A stretch of 64,000 nucleotides of DNA from Blastococcus sp. CPCC 205250 (GCF_019799925.1 NZ_JABGCG010000002.1:434001-498000); one strand, 5' to 3'; numbered from the stretch's first letter, positions 34,594 through 43,578 are shown. The notes: generated from the sequence alone by a model not told the origin. Numbers and translations are program-made.

Positions 34594-35817
34594 ATGACCA
34601 TGCTCGCCAGCGACATCCTCGACTTCATCCTCGGCCTCTTCGACGACCCCGAGAAGGCAGCGGCCTTCGCCGAGGACCCGGAGGGCGCCCTCGAGGAGGC
34701 GGGGCTCGCGGGCGTCGCGCCGGCCGAGGTCCACGACCTCATGCCGATGGTGGCCGGCTACGCGCCGGGCGGCTGGCACGGCAAGCCCCACCACGACGAC
34801 CACGAGCCCGTGGCGAAGCCCGACCACTGCGACGACGACGACCACGCGCCTGTGGTGAAGCCGCACCACTGCGACGACGACGACGACCACAAGCCCGTGG
34901 TGCAGCCCGACCACTGCGACGACGACCACAAGCCCGACCACCACGACCACCACGGGCACCACGGCCACCACCACGCCCCGGTCGCGGGCGCCGAGACCAC
35001 GGTCATCGCCCACGTCCAGAACATCCAGAACATCCAGAACAACTTCCACTACGTGAACGTCGAGATCGACGCCTCGCACGGCATCTGGGTCGACGGCGAC
35101 GTCTACAACATCTTCGGCGGGCCCGGCGACGACGCCATCGCCCTCCCCGGCGGCGTCGCGCTCGGCGAGGACGCCGAGAACGACGGCGCCATCGTGATCG
35201 GCGACGGCGTGGGGCTGGGCGAGGACGCCGAGAACGACGGCGCGATCGCCACCGGCGGCGGGGTCGCGGTCGACGGCGACATCAAGGACAACAACGTGGC
35301 GGTCGGCAACGCGGGCGACGTCGCGCAGGACTCGGTGGTCGTGGAGGACGTGAACGTGGCGGTCGGCGGCGGGGACATCGTCGACGACTCGCCGCACGCC
35401 ACCGTCGGCAACACCACGACCACGACGAACACCACCACGACGACGACCACCAACACCACGACGAACACGACCAACGTCGGCAGCGGCAACACCAACAGCC
35501 AGGTGGCCGTGGGCGGGGACGACGCCCAGGTCGGGGACTCCCTCGAGGTGGACGTCGACGACAGCGCCATCGCCGTCGGTGGGGACGCGAACTCCGGCCA
35601 CCAGTCGGACTCGCAGAACGACCTCTCCGTCGGTGACGTCACCTACGCCCCCGACTACTCCGAGGACAACGACACGGTGACGATCGAGGACAACCAGGTG
35701 GCCATCGCCGGCGACGACGCGGACGCCTCCGACGACTACCAGTCCGACAACTTCAACGACAACTTCCAGGACAACGCCTCCGACCTCGTCATCCCGCTCG
35801 AGGCCGCGGCCGGCTGA
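34594..35817 (+). CDS. iniB: IniB-like protein with His/Asp-rich and Thr/Asn-rich segments
   Basis: A 407-residue acidic protein. The N-terminal domain (about 1-60, SDILDFILGLFDDPEKAAAF) matches the IniB N-terminus of mycobacteria. Residues about 62-129 are packed with His, Asp and three DHCDDD-type Cys motifs, a possible metal buffer. The rest is repetitive (GEDAENDGAI twice, VAVGG), with a Thr/Asn tract at about 269-296. No signal peptide or helix is evident. GGGAG precedes the ATG by 8 nt. The symbol is by homology of the N-terminal domain and gene order. Confidence 0.8.
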   Translation: MTMLASDILDFILGLFDDPEKAAAFAEDPEGALEEAGLAGVAPAEVHDLMPMVAGYAPGGWHGKPHHDDHEPVAKPDHCDDDDHAPVVKPHHCDDDDDHKPVVQPDHCDDDHKPDHHDHHGHHGHHHAPVAGAETTVIAHVQNIQNIQNNFHYVNVEIDASHGIWVDGDVYNIFGGPGDDAIALPGGVALGEDAENDGAIVIGDGVGLGEDAENDGAIATGGGVAVDGDIKDNNVAVGNAGDVAQDSVVVEDVNVAVGGGDIVDDSPHATVGNTTTTTNTTTTTTTNTTTNTTNVGSGNTNSQVAVGGDDAQVGDSLEVDVDDSAIAVGGDANSGHQSDSQNDLSVGDVTYAPDYSEDNDTVTIEDNQVAIAGDDADASDDYQSDNFNDNFQDNASDLVIPLEAAAG

Positions 35818-35828
35818 TCCCCCCTCCC

Positions 35829-35858
35829 CCCGGGGGCGGCGACCCCGCCGCCCCCGGG
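35829..35858 (+). terminator. Hairpin between iniB-like and iniA-like genes
   Basis: CCCGGGGGCGGCG (35829-35841) pairs perfectly with 35846-35858 over a 4-nt loop, 12 bp after the iniB-like stop. It should end or reduce transcription into iniA. A TAGGAC hexamer at 35931-35936 could be an internal promoter. Confidence 0.75.
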
Positions 35859-35958
35859 TGACCCGGCCCGGGTCCGGCACTCCTGCCGGCCCCGGGCCTC
35901 CGGGCTGTCCGCGGGACGCCCGATCGGTGTAGGACGGCAGACGACCCTGGAGGTGTCC

Positions 35959-37782
35959 GTGGCCACGTCGACGGAGTTGATCGACCGCGCGCTCGCGCTG
36001 GCGCAGGCGTGCGACCGCCCGGACCTGCAGCGGCGGCTGGGGCTGGTCCGGGAGCGGGTGGCGGCGCCGACCGTCCGGGTCCTGGTCGTGGGCGAGCCCA
36101 AGCAGGGGAAGAGCTCGTTGGTCAACGCGCTCGTGGGCGCGCCGGTGTGCGCGGTCGCCGACGACGTGGCCACCGTCGTGCCGGTCGTCGTCCGCGGGGG
36201 CGCGGAGCCGCGCGCGGAGCTGCTGCGGACCGTGCCCGTACCGGCCGGGTCCGGGGCGGACGCCGGACCGGTGGAGCGCATCCCGGTCCCCGTGCACACG
36301 GTCGCCGCCCGGGTCGGCCACGGTGCCGAGGGGCACGAGCAGCTGCTGCGGGCCGAGGTGGAGCTGCCGCGGCGCCTGCTCGCCGGGGGGCTGGAGATCG
36401 TCGACACCCCGGGGGTCGGGGGCGTCGGGGCCGCGCAGTCGCTCGTGACCATGGACCTGCTGCCCACGGCGGACGCCGTCGTCGTCGTCTCCGACGCCAG
36501 CCAGGAGGTCACCGCGCCCGAGATGGCGTTCCTGCAGCGGGCCGCGGCCCTGTGCCCGAACGTCGTCTGCGTCCTGACCAAGACCGACGTCCACCCGGAG
36601 TGGCGCACGGTCCTCGAGCTCGACCGCGGGCACCTGGCGCGCCGGGACGTCGACGCCGCGGTGCTGCCCGTCTCCTCCACGCTGGCCGCCCTCGCCCTCA
36701 CCTCGCGCGACCCGGAGCTGCACGCGGAGTCCGGCCTGGGGGTGCTCGTCGAGCACCTGCAGCGGGAGGTCGTCGACCGGGCCGGCGTCCTGGCGGCGCG
36801 CTCGCTGCGGCACGACCTCACCTCGGTGGCCGAGCAGCTGCGCCTGGCGGTCCGCAGCGAGCTGTCCGCGCTGGAGGACCCGGCCGGCCGCGACGAGCTG
36901 CTCCGGGGGCTCGAGGAGGCGCGGCAGGCCGTGGAGGACCTGCGCAAGCGCTCCTCCCGCTGGCAGCAGGTGCTCAGCGACGGCGTCACCGACCTCATGG
37001 CCGACATCGACTACGACCTGCGCGACCGCACCCGGGTGGTGACCCGGGAGGCCGAGGAGGCCATCGACGCCCAGGACCCGGGCCCGGCCTGGACCCGGAT
37101 CGCCGAGTGGCTCGACGAGCGGGTCGGGGCCGCGGTGGCCGACAGCTTCGTGTGGGCCGAGCAGCGCTCGCAGTGGCTGGCCGAGCAGGTGGTCGAGCAG
37201 TTCGCCCGCGACGGCGGCGCCGCGCTGCCCGAGCTCTCGGTGGGCTCGGGCGCCGAGGCGATGGACATGGTGGTGGAGGTGGCGACGATCGACGACGGGG
37301 CGATGTCGCTGCGCGAACGCACGCTCGTCGGCCTGCGCGGCTCCTACACCGGGGTCCTCATGACCGGGCTGGTGACCAGCCTCGTCGGCATGGCCATCAT
37401 CAACCCGCTCTCGCTGGCCGCCGGCGTGCTCATGGGCCGGCGCGCCTACAAGGACGACCAGGCCCAGCGGATCACCCGGCGCCGCGGCGAGGCCAAGACC
37501 GTCGTCCGCCGGCACCTCGACGAGGTGGTGTTCCAGGTCGGCAAGCAGCTCAAGGACCGGCTGCGGCTGGTCCAGCGCACCCTGCGCGACCTGATCAGCG
37601 ACACCGTCGACGAGATGTCGCAGTCGCTGGCCGACGCCGTCCGTGCCGCCCAGCAGACGGCGAAGGAGGCGACCGGGGAGCGGGACGCCCGGGCGCGCCT
37701 GCTGCGCCAGCGGCTGCTGGAGCTGGACCGGCTGGCCACGGACGTCGGGCGCTCGATCGCCGAGCCGGTGGCCGCCTCGTGA
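35959..37782 (+). CDS. iniA: Dynamin-family GTPase, IniA-like
   Basis: A 607-residue bacterial dynamin-like protein. The GTPase has P-loop GEPKQGKSS (about 45-53), a Thr-containing switch region, DTPGVGG (about 149-155) and TKTD (about 208-211). Helical bundles follow. A hydrophobic segment at about 461-497 (TGLVTSLVGMAI, LAAGVLMG) is the likely membrane-inserting paddle. Mycobacterial IniA remodels or repairs the inner membrane under cell-wall stress. GTG 35959 has GGAGG 5 nt upstream; the GTG at 35953 overlaps it. It is coupled to the next gene. Confidence 0.9.
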   Translation: MATSTELIDRALALAQACDRPDLQRRLGLVRERVAAPTVRVLVVGEPKQGKSSLVNALVGAPVCAVADDVATVVPVVVRGGAEPRAELLRTVPVPAGSGADAGPVERIPVPVHTVAARVGHGAEGHEQLLRAEVELPRRLLAGGLEIVDTPGVGGVGAAQSLVTMDLLPTADAVVVVSDASQEVTAPEMAFLQRAAALCPNVVCVLTKTDVHPEWRTVLELDRGHLARRDVDAAVLPVSSTLAALALTSRDPELHAESGLGVLVEHLQREVVDRAGVLAARSLRHDLTSVAEQLRLAVRSELSALEDPAGRDELLRGLEEARQAVEDLRKRSSRWQQVLSDGVTDLMADIDYDLRDRTRVVTREAEEAIDAQDPGPAWTRIAEWLDERVGAAVADSFVWAEQRSQWLAEQVVEQFARDGGAALPELSVGSGAEAMDMVVEVATIDDGAMSLRERTLVGLRGSYTGVLMTGLVTSLVGMAIINPLSLAAGVLMGRRAYKDDQAQRITRRRGEAKTVVRRHLDEVVFQVGKQLKDRLRLVQRTLRDLISDTVDEMSQSLADAVRAAQQTAKEATGERDARARLLRQRLLELDRLATDVGRSIAEPVAAS

Positions 37783-39284
37783 CCGCCACGGCCCCCGACG
37801 TCCGGGCCCTCCCGGGCGCGGCCGGCGCCCGGGACCTCCTGGACGCGGCGCTGGAGGTCTACGCCGACGTCCCGGAGGTGACCGCGCGGCTGCGCCCCCT
37901 GCGCGAGCGGCTCGACGAGCCCCTGCGGGTGGCGGTGGTGGGCCGGGTCAAGGCGGGCAAGTCCACGCTGCTCAACGCGCTGGTCGGGCAGCGGATCGCG
38001 CCGACCGACGCGGGGGAGTGCACCCGGGTGGTCACCCTGTACCGGCACGGCGCGGTGCCCCGCGTGGTGCTCCAGGCCCACGACGGGGCGCGGCGGTCGC
38101 TGCCGGTCCGCCGGGTCGACGGCGGGTTGCAGCTGGACCTCGGCGGCGCCGCTCCGGAGGACGTCGCCTGCCTGATCGTGGACTGGCCCTCGGCGGCGCT
38201 GCTCCCCGCGACGCTCGTGGACACCCCGGGCCTGTCCTCGCTGTCGACCGAGACCAGTGCGCGCACCGACGACTTCCTCGGGGTCGACGACGGCGGGCCC
38301 GGGGCCGACGCCGTGGTGTTCCTGACCCGCCAGCCGCAGGCGGAGGACCTGGCGTTCCTGCGCGCCTTCCAGGAGTCCAGCGGCGCCGCCGGCACGCAGG
38401 TGACGACGGTGACGGTCCTCTCCCGGGCCGACGAGATCGGCGCCGGCCGGCTGGACGCCCTCGAGTCGGCGGCCGCGGTCGCGCGGCGGCTGTCGGCCGA
38501 CCCCGCCGTCCGGGAGGTGAGCTCGGCGGTGCTGCCCGTGTCCGGGCTGCTCGCCCTCGCCGGCCGCACGCTGCGCACGGGCGACTTCGTGGCGCTGCGC
38601 AGCCTCGCGTCGGCCGAGCCGGCCACCGTCGCCGCGATGCTGCTCACCGCCGACCGCTTCACCCGGCCGGAGGTCGCCGTCCCGGTGTCGCGGGAGGTGC
38701 GGCTGTCGCTGGTCGAGCGGCTGGGCGTGTTCGGCGTCCGGCTCGCCGTGACGCTGGTCCGCGCCGGCCTCCCGGACGCCGGCGCGCTGGCCGACGAGCT
38801 GGTGCGGCGCAGCGGGCTGGCCGAGCTCCAGCGGATGCTCACGGTGCGCTTCACCGAGCGCGGCGGGGTGCTCCGGACGGCAGCGGCGCTGCGGGCGGTG
38901 GAGGAGGCGCTGGAGCGGGCGCCGGGGACCGAGGGTGCCGGGCAGCTGCGGTCGGAGGTCGAGCGGATCCGGCTGGAGACCGCCGAGCTGGCCGAGCTGG
39001 AGCTGCTGGCCCGCAGCGGCCCGGACGGACCGTTCCCGCCCGTGCTCCGGGACGAGGCGGAGCGGCTGCTGGGCGACCGGGGCACCGGCCCGGCCGCCCG
39101 CCTGGGCCTGCCGGGGACCACCGGGGGCGACGCCCTCGCCGCGGCCGCCCACGAGCACCTGACCCGGTGGCAGCAGGCGGCCGCGGACCCGCTCGCCGAC
39201 CGTGCGGCGGCGGACGCGGCCGAGGTGGTCGTACGCAGCTGCGAGGCACTGCTCGCCGACCTCGAGGCCGGCCCGGAGGGGTGA
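37779..39284 (+). CDS. iniC: Dynamin-family GTPase, IniC-like
   Basis: A 501-residue second dynamin-like GTPase. P-loop GRVKAGKST (about 55-63), DTPGLSS (about 148-154) and LSRADE (about 216) are visible. Unlike the upstream protein, it has no obvious hydrophobic paddle. In mycobacteria IniA and IniC form a pair induced by isoniazid and other cell-wall drugs. The GTG overlaps the iniA-like stop by 4 bp (GTGA), so equal synthesis is expected. The gene is convergent with a small membrane-protein gene 18 bp away. Confidence 0.9.
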   Translation: MTATAPDVRALPGAAGARDLLDAALEVYADVPEVTARLRPLRERLDEPLRVAVVGRVKAGKSTLLNALVGQRIAPTDAGECTRVVTLYRHGAVPRVVLQAHDGARRSLPVRRVDGGLQLDLGGAAPEDVACLIVDWPSAALLPATLVDTPGLSSLSTETSARTDDFLGVDDGGPGADAVVFLTRQPQAEDLAFLRAFQESSGAAGTQVTTVTVLSRADEIGAGRLDALESAAAVARRLSADPAVREVSSAVLPVSGLLALAGRTLRTGDFVALRSLASAEPATVAAMLLTADRFTRPEVAVPVSREVRLSLVERLGVFGVRLAVTLVRAGLPDAGALADELVRRSGLAELQRMLTVRFTERGGVLRTAAALRAVEEALERAPGTEGAGQLRSEVERIRLETAELAELELLARSGPDGPFPPVLRDEAERLLGDRGTGPAARLGLPGTTGGDALAAAAHEHLTRWQQAAADPLADRAAADAAEVVVRSCEALLADLEAGPEG

Positions 39285-39302
39285 CCGGGCCGTCCCCGCG
39301 GC

Positions 39303-39929
39303 TCAGGCGGGGGTGCGGCGGAACCAGGTGCGCGCGGAGCGCGCCAGCAGCAGGACGGGGGCGAGCACGACGAGGGCGCCCTGCACGAGGACCGCGACCC
39401 GGTCGACGTCGGCACCGCCGGAGACCATGTCCTGGGTGACGTCGACCGCCAGGAGCAGCAGCGCGGCGTTGACCAGGAGCGCCCAGCGGGCCCAGCCGTG
39501 GCGGCGCAGGACGAGGCCCACCCACAGCAGCGAGACGAGCACCAGCAGCCCGGTGGTGCCGACCACCAGCCCGATCGTGGCGCGCACGCCGTCGGCCACG
39601 ACGTCGGCGGAGGCGGCGGGGTCGGACTCCTGCGCGCTGGCCGTGAGCTTCGCCTCCAGCGCCGCGTGGTCGAGCAGTGCGGTGACCACGCCCACCACGC
39701 CGGCCAGGCAGCCGGCCCACCACAGCGCCGCGGACAGCCGCACCGAGCGGGGGGTCGCCGGGGGCCGCTCGGCGGGCGTGGGCGGGGCCAGCGTGCCGGC
39801 CACCTCCGGCCGGGCCGGGGGCCGCCGCGCAGCGGGCGCGTCGTCGGCGGCCGGCCGTGTGGGGAGGGGCTGCTCGCCCGACCTCGGCCGTTCGCCGGCA
39901 CGGACCTGGCTGACTGCTCGCTCGGCCAC
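39303..39929 (-). CDS. Four-helix membrane protein, function unknown
   Basis: A 208-residue protein. A Pro/Arg-rich cytoplasmic N-terminus (about 1-60) precedes four hydrophobic helices (about 70-90, 118-140, 147-165, 178-198). No catalytic motif is visible. GTG 39929 is preceded by AGGGGAG. Sequence features resemble many actinobacterial paralogous DUF-type membrane proteins. It is convergent with the iniC-like gene and may or may not be part of the same system. Confidence 0.75.
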   Translation of the reverse strand: MAERAVSQVRAGERPRSGEQPLPTRPAADDAPAARRPPARPEVAGTLAPPTPAERPPATPRSVRLSAALWWAGCLAGVVGVVTALLDHAALEAKLTASAQESDPAASADVVADGVRATIGLVVGTTGLLVLVSLLWVGLVLRRHGWARWALLVNAALLLLAVDVTQDMVSGGADVDRVAVLVQGALVVLAPVLLLARSARTWFRRTPA

Positions 39930-40066
39930 GGGCTCCCCTTCGTGCGGACGACGTCGTCGCGGTGACGGGCCGAGCGTCGCAACGGGAGGCGGGCCGGTGG
40001 GACCCCGGACGTCGGGAGCGTGCGGACGCCCTCGTGTCGGTACGCCGGGGAGTGCGGGGGATGCGG

Positions 40067-40843
40067 TCAGTGACCGGTGAAGACCGCCGGGCGCTTGGCG
40101 AGGAACGCCTCCACCGCCTCGCGGTGGTCGGCACTGCCGCCCAGCGGCGTCTGCAGCCGGGCCTCCAGTGCCAGGGTCTCCTCCAGCGAGTCGGTGGCGG
40201 CCGTGGCCAGCACGGTCTTCACCGCCCGGTAGGCCGCGGTCGGCCCGGCGGCCAGCCGGACGGCCAGCGCCCGCGCCTCGTCGGCGACCTGCTCCGCGGG
40301 GACGACGCGGTGCACCAGCCCCCACTGCTCGGCGGTCTCGGCCGGGAAGGGCTCGGGCAGCAGCAGCAGCTGCGCCGCCCGCGAGCCGCCGACGCAGTGC
40401 ACCAGCCGGGACGCCAGCGCCGAGTCGCTGGACAGGCCGATGCCGGTGAACGCCGTGGTGAACTTCGCCCCCGCCGCGGCCACCCGCAGGTCGCCGGCCA
40501 GCGCGAGCCCCAGCCCGGCGCCGGCGCACGCGCCGTTGATCCCCACCACGACCGGGACCCGCAGCCCCGCCAGGGCCAGGACCAGCGGGTTGTACTCGTC
40601 CTCGACGATCGACAGCGACGTCTCGGCGTCCCCGCGCAGGGACTGCACGTGCTCGGCGAGGTCCTGGCCGACGCAGAACGCCCGGCCGGTCCCGGTGAGC
40701 AGCACCGCGCGGACCGAGTCGTCGGCGGCCACCTCGGTGACCACCGCGAGCAGCTGCCGGCGCAGGGCCGAGGTCAGCCCCGGCTGCAGCAGGGTGATCG
40801 TCGCGACGCCGTCCGCGTCCTGCCGGGCCACCGTGTCGGCCAT
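40067..40843 (-). CDS. Enoyl-CoA hydratase/isomerase family protein
   Basis: A 258-residue crotonase-fold protein. The oxyanion-hole segments are AFCVGQDLAEH and INGACAGAGLGLALAGDL. At the second catalytic position the loop reads GLSSDSALASRL, with Asp rather than the usual Glu, as in PaaG-type isomerases. It probably handles an unsaturated or ring-opened CoA thioester. It is on the same strand as the acyl-CoA ligase and cyclase, 97 bp downstream of the ligase with a hairpin between. Confidence 0.88.
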   Translation of the reverse strand: MADTVARQDADGVATITLLQPGLTSALRRQLLAVVTEVAADDSVRAVLLTGTGRAFCVGQDLAEHVQSLRGDAETSLSIVEDEYNPLVLALAGLRVPVVVGINGACAGAGLGLALAGDLRVAAAGAKFTTAFTGIGLSSDSALASRLVHCVGGSRAAQLLLLPEPFPAETAEQWGLVHRVVPAEQVADEARALAVRLAAGPTAAYRAVKTVLATAATDSLEETLALEARLQTPLGGSADHREAVEAFLAKRPAVFTGH

Positions 40844-40903
40844 CCCTCGTCCTCCCGCGCGCCAGGGGCCGCGACCGCCGCGGACCCGCGCGACACCCTG
40901 CCA

Positions 40904-40933
40904 CGCGCCGCCGGAGACCCCTCCGGCGGCGCG
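40904..40933 (-). terminator. Hairpin between acyl-CoA ligase and enoyl-CoA hydratase genes
   Basis: CGCGCCGCCGGA (40904-40915) pairs perfectly with 40922-40933 over a 6-nt loop, 7 bp after the ligase stop on the minus strand. Confidence 0.7.
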
Positions 40934-40940
40934 GGCGGGC

Positions 40941-42596
40941 TCAGCCGCGGTCGCGCAGCTCGCGGCGGAGGATCTTCCCGGTCACCGTCTTGGGCAGCTC
41001 GTCGATGACCTCCACCTGACGCGGGTACTTGTAGGCGGCCATCCGCTCCCGGCAGTGGGCGATGAGCTCCTCCGGGGTGGCCTGCACCCCGGCCCGCAGG
41101 CTGACGTAGGCCTTGACCGTCTCCCCGCGCTTCTCGTCGGGCACGCCGACGACGGCGGACTCGCGCACCGCCGGGTGCTCGGCCAGCACGTCCTCGACCT
41201 CGCGGGGCCAGACCTTGTAGCCGGAGGCGTTGATCATGTCCTTCTTGCGGTCGACGATGAACACCCAGCCCTCGGCGTCCATGAAGCCGACGTCGCCGCT
41301 GTGCAGCGCGCCGCCGGGCAGCCCCGCGGCCGTCTCCTCCGGCTTGTCCCAGTAGCCGGCGACCACCTGCGGGCCCTCGGCGACGATCTCGCCGACCTCG
41401 CCGAGGGGCAGGTCCCGGCCGTCGTCGTCCTGGATGCGGACGATCGTGTTGGGGGCCGGGGTGCCCACCGACAGCGCCCCCGAGGTCGGGTCCACCGGCG
41501 ACGGCGACCCGAAGGGCGTCACGGTCATCGGGGACGTCGTCTCGGTCAGGCCGTAGGCGTTGTGCACCTGGATGCCGGTCGCCTCCCGGAACGCCCGCTC
41601 CGCCGTCGGGGAGATCGCCGCGCCGCCGGAGTAGACCGAGGTGAACGAGGAGAAGTGGTCCCGGGTGAAGCCCGGGGCGTTGAGCAGGGCGTTGAGCGCG
41701 GTGATCGCCCCGATCGTGAAGGCCGGCCGGTGCTCGACCAGCGCGTCGAGCACCACCTGCGGCTCGAACCGGTAGGCCAGCACCAGCGTCGCCGGCACCA
41801 GCATCGTCACCGCGACGTGGCCGATCAGCCCGGTGATGTGGAACAGCGGCGCGATGCCGAACACCGCCCCGTCCCGCCCGGCGTGCGTCCAGTCCCGGTA
41901 GACCTGGGCGGTGAAGACGACGTTGCGGTGGGTGTTCATCGCGCCCTTGGGCACGCCGGTGGTCCCGGACGTGTAGGTCAGGAACGCCACGTCGTCCGGC
42001 CCGAGGTCGACCGGCGGCGGCGCCTGCCCGCGGTAGCGGCCGGCGAACTCCAGCAGGTCCTCGGTCCCCTCGTGCCGCTGCCGCCGGGTGGCGGAGAACA
42101 GCCGCTCGTCGTCGCGGGTCTGGAAGTCCAGTTCGCTGGTGGTGAGGACCAGGCGGACGTCGGTGCCGGGCACGACCTCGCGGGCCACCTCCCCGTACAG
42201 CGACTCGAGCGAGAGCAGGACCGTCGCGCCCGAGTCCGCCAGCAGGTACGACAGCTCCCGCGTCCGGCTCATCGGGTTGATCGACACCATGACGCCGCCG
42301 GCCTTCCAGGTCGCCACCATCGCGATGACGAACTGCGGCACGTTCTGCAGGTAGACGGCGAGGCGGTCGCCGCGGGCGAAGCCCGAGGCGAGCAGCCCCG
42401 CGGCCAGGGCGTCGCTGAGCTCGTCGAGCTCCCGGCGGGTGACGCTGCCGTCGAAGTACCGCAGGGCCACGCCGTCGGGGTCGCGCTCGACGCCGGCGCG
42501 GAACATGTCCAGCGCGTCGTCGAACTCGATCTCGTAGTCGGCCGGCTGGCCCTCGGCGTACCGGGCCAGCCAGGGGCGCTCGTCGTAGACACTCAC
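40941..42596 (-). CDS. AMP-dependent acyl/aryl-CoA ligase
   Basis: A 551-residue ANL superfamily ligase that forms an acyl-adenylate and then a CoA thioester. Motifs are TYTSGTTGVPKGAM (P-loop, about 190-203), YGLTETTSP, SGDVGFMDAEGW with DRKKDMI, and the C-terminal catalytic Lys in KTVTGKILRREL. The acid substrate is not evident; the class includes long-chain and aryl-CoA ligases. It starts at GTG, 28 bp after the cyclase gene, and is probably its co-transcribed partner. Confidence 0.9.
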   Translation of the reverse strand: MSVYDERPWLARYAEGQPADYEIEFDDALDMFRAGVERDPDGVALRYFDGSVTRRELDELSDALAAGLLASGFARGDRLAVYLQNVPQFVIAMVATWKAGGVMVSINPMSRTRELSYLLADSGATVLLSLESLYGEVAREVVPGTDVRLVLTTSELDFQTRDDERLFSATRRQRHEGTEDLLEFAGRYRGQAPPPVDLGPDDVAFLTYTSGTTGVPKGAMNTHRNVVFTAQVYRDWTHAGRDGAVFGIAPLFHITGLIGHVAVTMLVPATLVLAYRFEPQVVLDALVEHRPAFTIGAITALNALLNAPGFTRDHFSSFTSVYSGGAAISPTAERAFREATGIQVHNAYGLTETTSPMTVTPFGSPSPVDPTSGALSVGTPAPNTIVRIQDDDGRDLPLGEVGEIVAEGPQVVAGYWDKPEETAAGLPGGALHSGDVGFMDAEGWVFIVDRKKDMINASGYKVWPREVEDVLAEHPAVRESAVVGVPDEKRGETVKAYVSLRAGVQATPEELIAHCRERMAAYKYPRQVEVIDELPKTVTGKILRRELRDRG

Positions 42597-42624
42597 GTCG
42601 GTACCTCGTAGGCGCTCACGGTGC

Positions 42625-43578
42625 CTACTTGACGGCCAGGGGGTTGACCGGCGAGCCCGAGGCGAGGTGCACCTTCAGCGGCGCGGCGGCCCAGAGGAAC
42701 GTGTACTGGCGGTCCTCGGCGCAGTCGGCCGCCAGGGCCTCCAGGTCGCAGATCTCGGTCAGGGTGACGCCGAGGTTGCGCATCAGCGCGCAGTGCAGCG
42801 GCAGGGCGGTGCCGTTGTTGGGGTCGTAGGTGACCTCGTTGGCGATGGTGTCGGTCGCCAGGTTGGGGATCTCCATGTCCTGGAACCAGCGGACCAGCTC
42901 GGGGCTGTACACCAGGCCCGGCTCGTTGAAGCCCTCGTAGAACGCGTCGCCCTGCTCGTGGAACAGCTGCAGGAAGTTGGTCCGGACGACCAGGACGTCG
43001 CGCTTCTCGATGGGCGTCCCCTGCGCCTCGGCGCAGGCCACCAGGTCCTCGTGGGTGAACGTCTCGCCCTTGTCCAGGGTGGGCTTCCCGCGGAAACGGG
43101 CCATGTCCAGCAGGATGCCGCGGCCCACGACGCCGCGCTGCGCGATCGGCTCGACGCTGGCCTTGTCCATGCCGCCGACGGTGGTGCGGGCGTCGAAGCC
43201 GTTCCAGATCTGGCCGCCGTACCAGACGTGGCCCAGCGCGTCGTACTGCGTGGAGCCCTGCAGGAACGCGTTGATCTTGTCGTCGGCGTAGTGCAGGCCG
43301 CCGGGGAACGCGGGTGCGTCGGCGGAGTCCCAGCTGGACTCGTCGAGGATCTGGGTCCGCTCGGCGGGGGTGCGGCCGGGCCACACCGGGTCGCCCTTGG
43401 GGTCGCCGATCAGCCGCTGCAGCGTGAAGACCTTGCCCTGCTTCACGTGCCGGATCCCCCGCATCACCTCCTCGGCGGTCAGGTAGTTGAGGGCGCCGAC
43501 CTCGTCGTCGTCGCCCCACTTGCCCCAGTTGGTGGGGGAGTCGGCCAGGACCTCGGTCATGTCGGGGGCGTCGGGCAC
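42625..43578 (-). CDS. Cyclase family protein (kynurenine formamidase-like fold)
   Basis: A 317-residue member of the cyclase/KynB family of metal-dependent hydrolases. It contains TNWGKWGDDDEVGALNYL as two adjacent motifs (TNWGKWG, GALNYLT) and STQYDALGHVWYGG, in which HxGTHxD is replaced by DALGHVWYGG, as in the longer branch of this family. The reaction is probably hydrolysis of an amide or lactone. GTG 43578 has GAGGAGA 7 nt upstream. It leads the cyclase-ligase pair. Confidence 0.86.
   Translation of the reverse strand: MPDAPDMTEVLADSPTNWGKWGDDDEVGALNYLTAEEVMRGIRHVKQGKVFTLQRLIGDPKGDPVWPGRTPAERTQILDESSWDSADAPAFPGGLHYADDKINAFLQGSTQYDALGHVWYGGQIWNGFDARTTVGGMDKASVEPIAQRGVVGRGILLDMARFRGKPTLDKGETFTHEDLVACAEAQGTPIEKRDVLVVRTNFLQLFHEQGDAFYEGFNEPGLVYSPELVRWFQDMEIPNLATDTIANEVTYDPNNGTALPLHCALMRNLGVTLTEICDLEALAADCAEDRQYTFLWAAAPLKVHLASGSPVNPLAVK

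Noticed and set aside
29668..37515. A minus-strand open frame of over 2600 codons across the iniBAC-like island
   Set aside because: It continues upstream of the LuxR regulator through the opposite strand of the dynamin genes and of the IniB-like gene. The true regulator starts at 32313 with a coupled ATG; the rest is a GC-rich shadow.
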